From the NCBI RefSeq assembly GCF_023155275.1, contig NZ_JALMUV010000012.1, forward strand, positions 86,720 to 150,719: DNA of 64,000 nucleotides, given 5' to 3'. Shown here piece after piece: positions 35,027 to 44,845 of the stretch. A model generated the notes under the pieces. The model saw nothing but the letters and a program-made list of their open reading frames with translations. It made no database searches and was not told where the DNA came from. How positions within the stretch are numbered: position 1 is the stretch's first letter; every line of letters starts with the position of its first letter. Made by a program: the position numbers and the translations under genes. The stretch is from Streptomyces rhizoryzae. Its GTDB lineage: Bacteria > Actinomycetota > Actinomycetes > Streptomycetales > Streptomycetaceae.

Positions 35027-35623
35027 TCAGCGGCCTGCCACCACCGGCTCTCCGGTGAGCGCGACCCCCGCCGCGCGCAGCTCCGCGAGGGCCGCCGCGG
35101 TGCTCTCCGGCGCGACCCCGGCCGTCAGGTCCAGCAGGACCCGGGTGGCGAACCCCGCGCGGGCGGCGTCCAGCGCGGTGGCCCGTACGCAGTGGTCGGT
35201 GGCGATGCCGACGACGTCCACCTCGCTGACGTCCCGCTCGCGCAGCCACCGCGCCAGCGGGGTGCCGTGCTCGTCGGCGCCCTCGAAGCCGCTGTACGCG
35301 GCCGCGTAGGCGCCCTTGGAGAACACCGCGTCGACCGCGCCGGAGGCGAGGGCGGGGGCGAAGTTCGGGTGGAAGCCGCTGCCCTCGGTGCCCGCCACGC
35401 AGTGCGCGGGCCAGGACGCCCGGTAGTCGGGGTGCTCGGCGAAGTGGTCGCCGGGGTCGATGTGGTGGTCGCGGGTGGCGACGACGTGGCGGTAGCCGCT
35501 GCCGGCCGCGGCGCCGACCAGGTCGGTGATGGCGGCGGCGACGTCCGCGCCGCCCGCCACCGCGAGGCTGCCGCCCTCGCAGAAGTCGTTCTGGACGTCG
35601 ACGACGATCAGTGCCCGGTGCAT
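35027..35623 (-). CDS. pncA: Nicotinamidase (isochorismatase family)
   Basis: A 198-residue amidase that converts nicotinamide to nicotinate in NAD salvage. The catalytic triad is Asp9 (VVDVQNDF), Lys103 (FSKGAY) and Cys145 (TDHC); metal ligands Asp52, His54 and His60 lie in TRDHHIDPGDHF. Its product is the substrate of the nicotinate phosphoribosyltransferase encoded directly upstream on the same strand, so the pair forms the salvage route. Start ATG 35623 is followed by the canonical MHRALIVVDVQ beginning. Confidence 0.93.
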   Translation of the reverse strand: MHRALIVVDVQNDFCEGGSLAVAGGADVAAAITDLVGAAAGSGYRHVVATRDHHIDPGDHFAEHPDYRASWPAHCVAGTEGSGFHPNFAPALASGAVDAVFSKGAYAAAYSGFEGADEHGTPLARWLRERDVSEVDVVGIATDHCVRATALDAARAGFATRVLLDLTAGVAPESTAAALAELRAAGVALTGEPVVAGR

Positions 35624-35753
35624 GGTGCGTGCCTTCCGGCTGGGGTCGGGGTGCGAAAGGAGGGGCGCGGGGGTGCGGTGTGGCCGAGGGTAGCCACCGG
35701 CGGCGGCGGACGGGAGGGGTCCGCGGGATCCCGTCCGCCCGCCGCCGGGCGGC

Positions 35754-37082
35754 TCAGACGAACTCGGTGGGCAGCACCGGCTCCCCGCGGGAGAGCTGGG
35801 TCGCGGACAGCGGCAGCCCGGCGCGGGCCGTGATGTGCCGGTCCCGGGCGGCGTCCAGCGGCTCCCGGGCGACCACCTTGCCGCCGGTGACCAGCGGCAC
35901 CTGGAGCAGCCGGTCGGCCAGCCGGGCCGGCACCGGGCCGGTGCCCACCACCTCGGCCTCGGCCACCCCCTCCTCGTCCGGCCGGCGCGCGGCCCACTTG
36001 CGGCCGCCGGCCGAGGACTTGGCGCCCATCGACTTCTTCGCCACCGGCCGCAGCGGCGCGCCCGGCGCGTCGCTGTCCGCGCGGGCCACCAGCTTGTAGA
36101 CCATCGAGCAGGTGGGGTGCCCGCTGCCGGTCACCAGCTGGGTGCCGACCCCGTAGGCGTCCACCGGCGCGGCGGCCAGCGAGGCGATGGCGTACTCGTC
36201 CAGGTCGCTGGTGACCACGATCTTGGTCTTGGTGGCGCCCAGCTCGTCCAGCTGCTGGCGCACCCGGTGGGCGATCAGCAGCAGGTCGCCGGAGTCGATC
36301 CGCACCGCGCCCAGGCCCGGCCCGGCCACCTCCACGGCGGTGCGCACCGCCTCGGTGACGTCGAAGGTGTCCACCAGCAGCGTGGTGCCGCTGCCGAGCG
36401 TGTCGACCTGCGCGGTGAAGGCGTCCCGCTCGGTGTCGTGGAGCAGGGTGAAGGCGTGCGCGCTGGTGCCGACGGTGGGGATGTTGTACCGGAAGCCGGC
36501 GGCCAGGTCGGAGGTGACGTGGAAGCCGCCGACGTACGCGGCGCGGGCCGCGGCCACCGCGGACAGCTCGTGGGTGCGCCGGGCGCCCATCTCCATCAGG
36601 GGCCGGTCGCCGGCCGCCACCGCCATCCGGGACGCGGCCGCGGCCACCGCCGAGTCGTGGTTGAGGATCGACAGGATCACCGTCTCCAGCACCACCGCCT
36701 CGGCGAAGGTGCCCTCCACCCGCATGATCGGCGAGCCGGGGAAGTAGACCTCGCCCTCCGGGTAGCCCCAGATGTCGCCGCGGAAGCGGTAGTCGGCGAG
36801 CCAGTCCAGCGTCGGGCCGTCCAGGATGCCCCGCTCCCGCAGGAAGCCCAGGATCGTCTCGTCGAAGCGGAAGTTCTCCACCGCGTCCAGCACCCGGCCG
36901 GTGCCGGCCACCACGCCGTAGCGGCGGCCCTCGGGCAGCCGCCGGGTGAAGACCTCGAAGACCGACCGCCGCTCGGCGGTCCCGGACCGCAACGCGGCCT
37001 GCAGCATGGTGAGTTCGTACTGGTCGGTGAAGAGCGCAGTCGACGGCACGGCCACCGGCAGCCCCAGGTCTGCTGTGTTCAT
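35754..37082 (-). CDS. pncB: Nicotinate phosphoribosyltransferase
   Basis: A 442-residue enzyme that makes nicotinate mononucleotide from nicotinate, PRPP and ATP in the Preiss-Handler pathway. The PRPP/substrate motifs FFTDQYELTMLQAAL near residue 20 and GARRTHELSAVAAARAA near 160 are present, as is VRIDSGDL and the conserved His region. It is transcribed toward pncA on the same strand with 130 bases between them. Start ATG 37082 is chosen because the in-frame upstream sequence is unrelated and the conserved MNTADLGLPVAVPSTALFTDQYE begins there. Confidence 0.92.
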   Translation of the reverse strand: MNTADLGLPVAVPSTALFTDQYELTMLQAALRSGTAERRSVFEVFTRRLPEGRRYGVVAGTGRVLDAVENFRFDETILGFLRERGILDGPTLDWLADYRFRGDIWGYPEGEVYFPGSPIMRVEGTFAEAVVLETVILSILNHDSAVAAAASRMAVAAGDRPLMEMGARRTHELSAVAAARAAYVGGFHVTSDLAAGFRYNIPTVGTSAHAFTLLHDTERDAFTAQVDTLGSGTTLLVDTFDVTEAVRTAVEVAGPGLGAVRIDSGDLLLIAHRVRQQLDELGATKTKIVVTSDLDEYAIASLAAAPVDAYGVGTQLVTGSGHPTCSMVYKLVARADSDAPGAPLRPVAKKSMGAKSSAGGRKWAARRPDEEGVAEAEVVGTGPVPARLADRLLQVPLVTGGKVVAREPLDAARDRHITARAGLPLSATQLSRGEPVLPTEFV

Positions 37083-37180
37083 GGGGGAGACTCTACCCCC
37101 GATACTCGTCACTTTGACGATAGTGAGTCGGAGGCCGCCGCCCGGGGCTGTTTGTGCGTCCTCGGCCCCCTGGTGGCAGC

Positions 37181-37543
37181 ATGGGGCCTGTGAGCGCCCA
37201 CCCGTCACCCACGAGCACCCTGCGGCCGCACCACGGCAGCCTCAGCGTCCCGGTCGAGATCGAGCGTCCGGAGACCAGTGAGGCGCCGTTCGCGGTACCC
37301 GAGCCGGACGTCCCGTGGGTCACCGTCGTTCACAACGACCCCGTGAACCTCATGAGCTATGTCTCCTACGTCTTCCAGACGTACTTCGGCTACTCCAAGG
37401 ACAAGGCGCACCGGCTGATGCTCGACGTCCACCACAAGGGCCGCGCGGTGGTCTCCAGCGGCAGCCGCGAGGAAATGGAGCGCGACGTGCAGGCGATGCA
37501 CGGCTACGGACTGTGGGCGACCCTCCAGCAGGACCGCGGATGA
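37181..37543 (+). CDS. clpS: ATP-dependent Clp protease adaptor ClpS
   Basis: A 120-residue ClpS: a variable N-terminus of about 35 residues and the conserved core [21 protein letters not shown], with the Asn-Asp-Pro N-end-rule pocket and the following His-containing helix [17 protein letters not shown]. ClpS delivers N-degron proteins to ClpCP in actinobacteria. ATG 37181 and GTG 37190 are both possible starts; I chose the former. Its stop overlaps the DUF2017 gene (ATGA), a coupling seen in many actinobacteria. Confidence 0.9.
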   Translation: MGPVSAHPSPTSTLRPHHGSLSVPVEIERPETSEAPFAVPEPDVPWVTVVHNDPVNLMSYVSYVFQTYFGYSKDKAHRLMLDVHHKGRAVVSSGSREEMERDVQAMHGYGLWATLQQDRG

Positions 37544-38133
37544 CCGGCCAGTTCGAACCGCTGCCCGGGGGCGGCGCGGCCGCCCCGCTCGACGAGGTCG
37601 AGATCTCCATCCTGCGCAGCCTCGCCGTCCAGCTGCTGGAGCTGATCGGCCCGGGCGCCGAGCCCGCCGGCTCCGGCGAGGACGACATGCTGGCCGCGCT
37701 GTTCGCCGAGGGCCCCAGCGAGCCGCCCTCCGACCCGGTCCTGGCGCGCCTCTTCCCGGACGCCTACGGCGGGCCCGACGCGGTCCCCGACGACGGCGTG
37801 CGGGCCGCCTCGGCGGAGTTCCGCCGCTACACCGAGAACGACCTGCGGGCCCGCAAGCGGGAGGACGCGCTGGCGCTGATCCGCGCGCTGGACGCGCTGT
37901 CGGCGGAGAGCGGCGGCGCGGTGCTGCGGCTCAAGCCGGACGAGTGCCGGCAGTGGCTCGGTGCGCTCAACGACCTCCGGCTCGCCATCGGCACCCGGCT
38001 GGAGGTCACCGACGAGGACGACGGCGGGGAGCTGCTGCGGCTGCCGGACAGCGATCCGCGCAAGCCGATGGTGCTGGCCTACTTCTGGCTGGGCGGCCTC
38101 CAGGAGACCCTCGTCGAGGCGTTGACCGGCTGA
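37540..38133 (+). CDS. DUF2017 family protein, coupled to clpS
   Basis: A 197-residue DUF2017 protein: [20 protein letters not shown] at the start, an acidic region, then [25 protein letters not shown] and the C-terminal [17 protein letters not shown]. It is encoded directly after clpS with an ATGA overlap, an arrangement typical of actinobacteria. The function is unknown; the coupling suggests a role in N-degron protein turnover. Confidence 0.85.
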   Translation: MTGQFEPLPGGGAAAPLDEVEISILRSLAVQLLELIGPGAEPAGSGEDDMLAALFAEGPSEPPSDPVLARLFPDAYGGPDAVPDDGVRAASAEFRRYTENDLRARKREDALALIRALDALSAESGGAVLRLKPDECRQWLGALNDLRLAIGTRLEVTDEDDGGELLRLPDSDPRKPMVLAYFWLGGLQETLVEALTG

Positions 38134-38529
38134 TCGCGCGGCCGCCGCTTTGAGCGGGTGTCCGCACCGTCCCGTCCGCCGTCCGGCGCCCGGCCGCCCT
38201 CCGGGCGAACGGCGCGACTTCACGGACACCCCCTGGCGCGGGTTCGCTCAGCGGAGGCTCAAATCCGGATAACGATCCCATCACCACACCCGTGCGGTGT
38301 GCGGTAAAACCTACTCATTGTCCTGTTTTTCGTGTGGAGTGGATCACTGCGTCCCTGGTCGGTCTCCGGCAGGTCGTGATAAAAGTTCTCGACCTGCCGT
38401 GAGTGACGCCACCCCTGTCGCTGCGGGAGCGCTGAGCCGGCCGACCGTCGGCGTGCAGGAACTCCATCCGGGGGGATCGGGACCCGATCCGGAAAGAACC
38501 GGGTCGGTATGGAGAAAGGCGCACCACTC
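38134..38529 (+). other. Intergenic region upstream of the amino-acid permease
   Basis: About 400 bases. A long-range inverted repeat, GGGTGTCCG at 38156-38164 with CGGACACCC at 38223-38231, encloses a shorter hairpin (cgcccgg/ccgggcg) and may end the clpS transcript. Further right are CCGGATAACG (38265-38274) and the perfect 10-bp inverted repeat listed separately. Confidence 0.4.
38367..38399 (+). promoter_or_regulatory. Perfect 10-bp inverted repeat before the permease gene
   Basis: The arms CGGCAGGTCG (38367-38376) and CGACCTGCCG (38390-38399) pair perfectly around 13 AT-rich bases (tgataaaagttct), about 130 bases upstream of the start. It could be an operator, or a hairpin in the 5' leader of the mRNA. 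Confidence 0.5.
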
Positions 38530-39990
38530 ATGACCTCTGTGCAGGTCGACAAACACCGCGACGGCAACGAGGCCGCTGGCAAGGCTCCCGAAGAGGGCTA
38601 CCAGCGGGGTCTGGGCAATCGCCAGATCCAGATGATCGCCATTGGTGGCGCCATCGGTACCGGCTTGTTCCTCGGAGCGGGCAAGGCCATTTCCAAGGCC
38701 GGACCGAGCATCATCCTGGCGTACGCCATCGTCGGTCTGGTCATCTTCCTCATCATGCGGGCCCTGGGCGAACTGCTCATGTACCGGCCCGTCTCCGGCT
38801 CGTTCTCCGAGTACGGCCGGGAATTCCTCGGCCCGTTCATCGGATTCGTCACGGGCTGGACGTACTGGCTCTTCTGGGTCGTCACCGGCATCACGGAAGT
38901 GACCGCCGCGGCCACCTACGTCCAGTACTGGAACAAAGGCATACCGCAATGGGTTTCGGCGCTGGTCTTCACCGTCGCGCTCTTCGGTATCAACCTGATC
39001 TCGGTGAAGATCTTCGGTGAACTGGAATTCTGGTTCTCGATGGTCAAGGTCACCGCGATCATCGGCATGATCCTTATCGGTCTCGGCGTCATCACCCTCG
39101 GTTTCTCCAAGGCCGGTGACACCGCCTCGTTCACCCTGCTCTGGTCGCACGGCGGCTTTTTCCCCAAGGGCATCGGCGGCACGCTGATGACCCTCCAGAT
39201 CGTGATGTTCGCCTTCCTCGCCGTCGAACTCGTCGGCGTCACCGCGGGCGAGGCGACCGACCCGAAGAAGGTCCTCCCCAAGGCCATCAACACCGTGCCC
39301 TGGCGCATCGGCCTCTTCTACATCGGCGCGCTCATCATCATCCTGTCCGTGGTCAGCTGGACGGTCTTCAAGCCGGGCGTCAGCCCCTTCGTCGCCGCCT
39401 TCCAGCAGATCGGCCTGCCGGCCGGCGCGGGCATCGTCAACTTCGTCGTGCTGACCGCCGCGCTCTCCTCGGCCAACTCCGGGATGTACTCCACCGGCCG
39501 GATGCTGCGCGACCTCTCGCTCAACGGCCAGGGCCCGAAGTTCTTCACCAGGCTCAGCAAGAACGGCCTGCCCACCCGGGGCACCGGCGTCTCGGTCGCC
39601 CTGATGCTGGTCGGCGTCTACATCAACTACCAGTGGCCCGGCGACGCGTTCAACTACGTCGTCTCCTTCGCCACCATCTCCGGTATGTGGGCGTGGATCG
39701 TCATCCTGCTCTCGCACCTGCGCTACCGGGCCCGGGTCAACCGGGGTGAGCTGCCGGAGTCGGAGTTCCGGGCCCCCGGTGCCCCGTACGCCTCGATCTT
39801 CGCGCTGGCCTTCATCGCCATGGTGATCGTGATGATGGGCGTCGACCCGGACACCCGGATCTCGCTCTACGCGGCGCCCCTGTGGGCGATCGTCATGGGG
39901 GCGGGCTACGTGGCCATCAAGCGCCGGGACGCGGCGGCGCTCGCCGCTCCGGCCGCCAACGACGCCGGCACCCGGACCGCGGAGGACTGA
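38530..39990 (+). CDS. Amino-acid permease (GABA permease/APC family)
   Basis: A 486-residue APC-superfamily transporter with 12 transmembrane helices. The first helix carries the family signature IAIGGAIGTGLFLGAGKAISKAGP, followed by RALGELLMYRPVSGSFSEYGREFLGP and the conserved EVTAAATYVQYWN loop. It most resembles the ProY/GabP group that imports proline or GABA. I chose ATG 38530, which is followed by the less conserved cytoplasmic leader; ATG 38509 would add seven residues but has no ribosome binding site. A 20-bp hairpin follows the gene. Confidence 0.88.
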   Translation: MTSVQVDKHRDGNEAAGKAPEEGYQRGLGNRQIQMIAIGGAIGTGLFLGAGKAISKAGPSIILAYAIVGLVIFLIMRALGELLMYRPVSGSFSEYGREFLGPFIGFVTGWTYWLFWVVTGITEVTAAATYVQYWNKGIPQWVSALVFTVALFGINLISVKIFGELEFWFSMVKVTAIIGMILIGLGVITLGFSKAGDTASFTLLWSHGGFFPKGIGGTLMTLQIVMFAFLAVELVGVTAGEATDPKKVLPKAINTVPWRIGLFYIGALIIILSVVSWTVFKPGVSPFVAAFQQIGLPAGAGIVNFVVLTAALSSANSGMYSTGRMLRDLSLNGQGPKFFTRLSKNGLPTRGTGVSVALMLVGVYINYQWPGDAFNYVVSFATISGMWAWIVILLSHLRYRARVNRGELPESEFRAPGAPYASIFALAFIAMVIVMMGVDPDTRISLYAAPLWAIVMGAGYVAIKRRDAAALAAPAANDAGTRTAED

Positions 39991-40037
39991 CCCGGGCGGA
40001 ATCAGCCCGAACCAGCCCGAATCCACCGGCTGTCCAG

Positions 40038-40084
40038 CATGCGGGCCGGTGCGTACCACTCTTCGGTACGCACCGGCCCGCATG
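40038..40084 (+). terminator. Very strong hairpin between permease and mec
   Basis: A perfect 20-bp stem (40038-40057 with 40065-40084) and 7-base loop, followed by tctattctt. It ends the permease transcript; the TATTCT promoter element of the next gene begins three bases later, at 40087. Confidence 0.8.
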
Positions 40085-40099
40085 TCTATTCTTGGCCGC

Positions 40100-40525
40100 A
40101 TGCTGACCCTCACCAAGGCCCTCCACGACCGGATCGTCGAGCACGCCCGCCAGGACCACCCCGACGAGGCGTGCGGCGTGGTCGCGGGCCCGGCCGGCAG
40201 CGGCCGCCCCGAGCGGTTCGTCCCGATGCTGAACGCGGCCCGCTCGCCCACCTTCTACGAGTTCGACTCCGCCGATCTGCTCAAGCTCTACCGCGAGATG
40301 GACGACCGGGACGAGGAGCCGGTCATCATCTACCACTCGCACACCGCCACCGAGGCGTACCCCTCGCGCACCGACATCTCCTACGCCAACGAACCCGGCG
40401 CGCACTACGTCCTGGTCTCCACCGCCGACACCGACGGCGCCGGCCCCTTCCAGTTCCGCTCGTTCCGGATCGTGGACGGCGAGGTCACCGAGGAAGAGGT
40501 CCGGATAGTCCCGGAGTACGTCTGA
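40100..40525 (+). CDS. mec: JAMM-family metallopeptidase (Mec), CysO-cysteine processing
   Basis: A 141-residue zinc peptidase. The JAMM motif is complete: Glu23 (DEACG), HSH at 79-81, Ser89 and Asp92 (HxH-x7-SxxD). In the mycobacterial cysteine pathway, Mec cleaves the CysO-cysteine adduct to release cysteine and CysO. Here cysO and cysM follow after a leader-peptide gene, which supports this role. The start ATG 40100 is probably leaderless (TATTCT at 40087-40092, seven bases upstream). Because the cysO product here carries two residues after the diglycine, the peptidase may also trim its C-terminus. Confidence 0.88.
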   Translation: MLTLTKALHDRIVEHARQDHPDEACGVVAGPAGSGRPERFVPMLNAARSPTFYEFDSADLLKLYREMDDRDEEPVIIYHSHTATEAYPSRTDISYANEPGAHYVLVSTADTDGAGPFQFRSFRIVDGEVTEEEVRIVPEYV

Positions 40526-40671
40526 GCCGCCGCCGTGACCTGGGGGTTCCGCCCCGGTCGCGGCGCGTGCCGGACGCCGGCCCCGTGCCGCGTCCCACCT
40601 GGTGTACAGCGAACGTCCGCATCATGGGACGAGGTTCCAGAACCCGGACCGGGAATCGATACGATGACCGC

Positions 40672-40851
40672 ATGGTTGAGCATGCCGTGGGCGTAGCGAG
40701 GGAGCAGAGGCAGCACGCGCTGCCGCACGCCCGGCTCGCCGCGCGCCGCTCCGCGTCCGCCCTCCTGGGCGCCTTCGGCTGCGGGGCCGCCCGGCTGCAC
40801 GTCGACCTGTGCCGCCTCTCCAGCGCCATCTGTCCGCGCCGCGCCGCCTGA
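40672..40851 (+). CDS. Putative leader peptide of the cysO-cysM operon
   Basis: A 59-residue peptide ending with a cysteine-containing signature, LHVDLCRLSSAIC at residues 42-54, with cysteines at 37, 47 and 54. This pattern is shared by actinobacterial leader peptides in front of sulfur-assimilation genes, which work as cysteine-responsive attenuators. The TACGAT at 40660-40665 lies six bases before the ATG at 40672, so the gene is probably leaderless. The following 158 bases up to cysO are rich in GC palindromes, consistent with an attenuation region. It separates mec from cysO. Confidence 0.65.
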   Translation: MVEHAVGVAREQRQHALPHARLAARRSASALLGAFGCGAARLHVDLCRLSSAICPRRAA

Positions 40852-41010
40852 CCGGCCGCCGCCGGCCCGCGCCGCCCCGAAGCGCCCGCCCGGGCCCGCG
40901 CCCTCCGGCGCACCGGTCCGCCCGCACCGCCCCGGTGCCCCCGAGCACCGCACCCGCCCCGCACGCACCGCATCCGCCCCGCACCGCCGAACTCCGACAG
41001 GAGCACTCCC

Positions 41011-41292
41011 ATGGCCATCGAGGTCCGCATCCCGACCATCCTGCGCAGCTACACCGACGGGCAGAAGGCCGTCGAGGGCAGCGGCGCCACGCTCGACGAA
41101 CTCTTCAAGGACCTGGACGGCCGCCACCCCGGGATCCGCGAGCGCCTGGTCGACGAGGCCGGCGGCCTGCGCCGCTTCGTCAACGTCTACCTCAACGACG
41201 AGGACGTCCGCTTCCTGGAGGGGATCACCACCGGGCTCGGCGACGGCGACAGCGTGACGATCCTGCCGGCGGTGGCCGGCGGACGGGCCTGA
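41011..41292 (+). CDS. cysO: Sulfur-carrier protein CysO (ThiS/MoaD-like)
   Basis: A 93-residue ubiquitin-like sulfur carrier. CysO is charged with thiocarboxylate at a C-terminal Gly-Gly and donates sulfur to O-phosphoserine bound by CysM. The Gly-Gly is at residues 90-91, in LPAVAGGRA, but is followed by Arg-Ala. The mycobacterial protein ends in Gly-Gly, so here two residues must presumably be removed before activation, a job for the JAMM peptidase encoded upstream. The gene starts at ATG 41011 with aggag upstream and ends seven bases before cysM. Confidence 0.9.
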   Translation: MAIEVRIPTILRSYTDGQKAVEGSGATLDELFKDLDGRHPGIRERLVDEAGGLRRFVNVYLNDEDVRFLEGITTGLGDGDSVTILPAVAGGRA

Positions 41293-42249
<957 letters not shown>

Positions 42250-42524
42250 CCGCCCCGGCCGGGTGGCGGCCGGTGCGGGAGGGGGCGGCCCCCCGGCAGG
42301 CGCCGGCGGCCGCCCCCCGGCGTACGTGCGTGCGGGGCGACAGCCCACACTGGTGATTCCGCCCACAGCTCGCCCCTCCTGAGGCGCCACGGGGCCGGTC
42401 GCGGCTTACGCTCGGGGGCACCGCACCGACCGCCAAGGACCCGGCAGCAGCCCGGCACGGCACCGCCGGGTCACCCCGCACCGGACCGCCGGCCGCCACC
42501 CCGCCCACGGAGGTTCACGCCCGC

Positions 42525-43277
42525 ATGAAGCTCACCGTCGTCGGATGCTCGGGGTCGTTCCCCTCCATGGAATCGGCCTGTTCGAGCTACCTCCTGGAGG
42601 CCGACGGCTTCAGGCTGCTCCTCGACATGGGCAACGGCGCCCTGGGCGAGTTGCAGCGCCACTGCGGTCTCTACGACCTGGACGCCGTGCTCCTGTCGCA
42701 CCTGCACGCCGATCACTGCATCGACCTGTGCGGCTACTTCGTCGTCCGCTACTACCGCCCCGACGGCGGCCGCTGCGCGCCGATGCCCGTCTACGGGCCG
42801 GCCGGCACCGAGGCGCGGCTGACCGCCGCGCACGCCGACCTGCCGCACGAGGCGGCGATGAGCGAGGTCTTCGACTTCCGCACGCTGGCCCCGGGCACCA
42901 CCGCCGTCGGCCCGTTCACCGTCCGCACCGAACGGGTCAGCCACCCCGTGGAGGCGTACGGCTTCCGCATCGAGCACGGCGGCCGCACCCTGACGTACTC
43001 CGGCGACACCGGCCCGTGCGCCGCGCTGGACACCCTCGCCGCGGGCGCCGACCTCTTCCTGTGCGAGGCGTCCTTCACGCACGGCAAGGAGGACATCCCC
43101 GACCTGCACCTCAACGGCCGGGAGGCCGGCGAGCACGCCCGGCGGGCCGGGGCGGCCCGGCTGGTGCTCACCCACATCCCGCCGTGGACCGACCCGGACC
43201 TCAGCGTCCGGGACGCCCAGAAGGTCTACGACGGCCCGGTCGAGGTCGCCAAGGCCGGCGCGGTCTACGAGATCTGA
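42525..43277 (+). CDS. MBL-fold metallo-hydrolase
   Basis: A 250-residue metallo-beta-lactamase fold protein with the zinc motif HLHADH at residues 59-64 and a C-terminal metal-binding His in LVLTHIPPW. It starts MKLTVVGCSGSFPS, typical of the RNase Z/ElaC-like branch. It may be a nuclease or a hydrolase of a metabolite; RNase Z-type tRNA processing is not shown here because the HST loop is unclear. ATG 42525 follows ggaggttcac. A bidirectional hairpin separates it from the convergent PTS gene. Confidence 0.85.
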   Translation: MKLTVVGCSGSFPSMESACSSYLLEADGFRLLLDMGNGALGELQRHCGLYDLDAVLLSHLHADHCIDLCGYFVVRYYRPDGGRCAPMPVYGPAGTEARLTAAHADLPHEAAMSEVFDFRTLAPGTTAVGPFTVRTERVSHPVEAYGFRIEHGGRTLTYSGDTGPCAALDTLAAGADLFLCEASFTHGKEDIPDLHLNGREAGEHARRAGAARLVLTHIPPWTDPDLSVRDAQKVYDGPVEVAKAGAVYEI

Positions 43278-43302
43278 CCGCCCCGGCACCCGGGAACGGG
43301 AA

Positions 43303-43341
43303 GGCCCCGGGCCCCCTCCGCGCGGAAGGGGGCCCGGGGCC
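43303..43341. terminator. Bidirectional hairpin between MBL gene and nagE2
   Basis: A perfect 14-bp GC stem (43303-43316 with 43328-43341), extended by tccg-cgga in the loop. It lies 26 bases after the MBL-fold gene and 28 before the convergent nagE2 stop. Confidence 0.75.
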
Positions 43342-43368
43342 AACGGCTGCCGGAGGCGGGCTCCTTGG

Positions 43369-44637
<1,269 letters not shown>

Positions 44638-44736
44638 AACTTCCTCCAGTGGGCAAGGCGCCGCCCGGGCCAAGGGGGTGGGGGATGGCGGCGTCTCGGG
44701 GACGCGGCCGACCGGCCGCATGATCCGCACCAATCA

Positions 44737-44752
44737 AGTGGTGTAGACCTGT
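44737..44752. promoter_or_regulatory. DasR-type operator (dre-like) at the nagE2 promoter
   Basis: AGTGGTGTAGACCTGT matches 14 of 16 positions of the dre consensus A(G/C)TGGTCTAGACCA(G/C)T. It lies about 100 bases upstream of the nagE2 start, inside the gap between the two EIIC genes. DasR is the GntR-family regulator of GlcNAc metabolism and development. Confidence 0.7.
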
Positions 44753-44845
44753 TGTAGCACGGGTAGGGCGCCGCGAGGAACCTGCGAAAGGCCCTCCCCC
44801 TTGCCCGGTCCGCGGAAATCCCCGGGGACCGCTCCCGGGGCGGGG

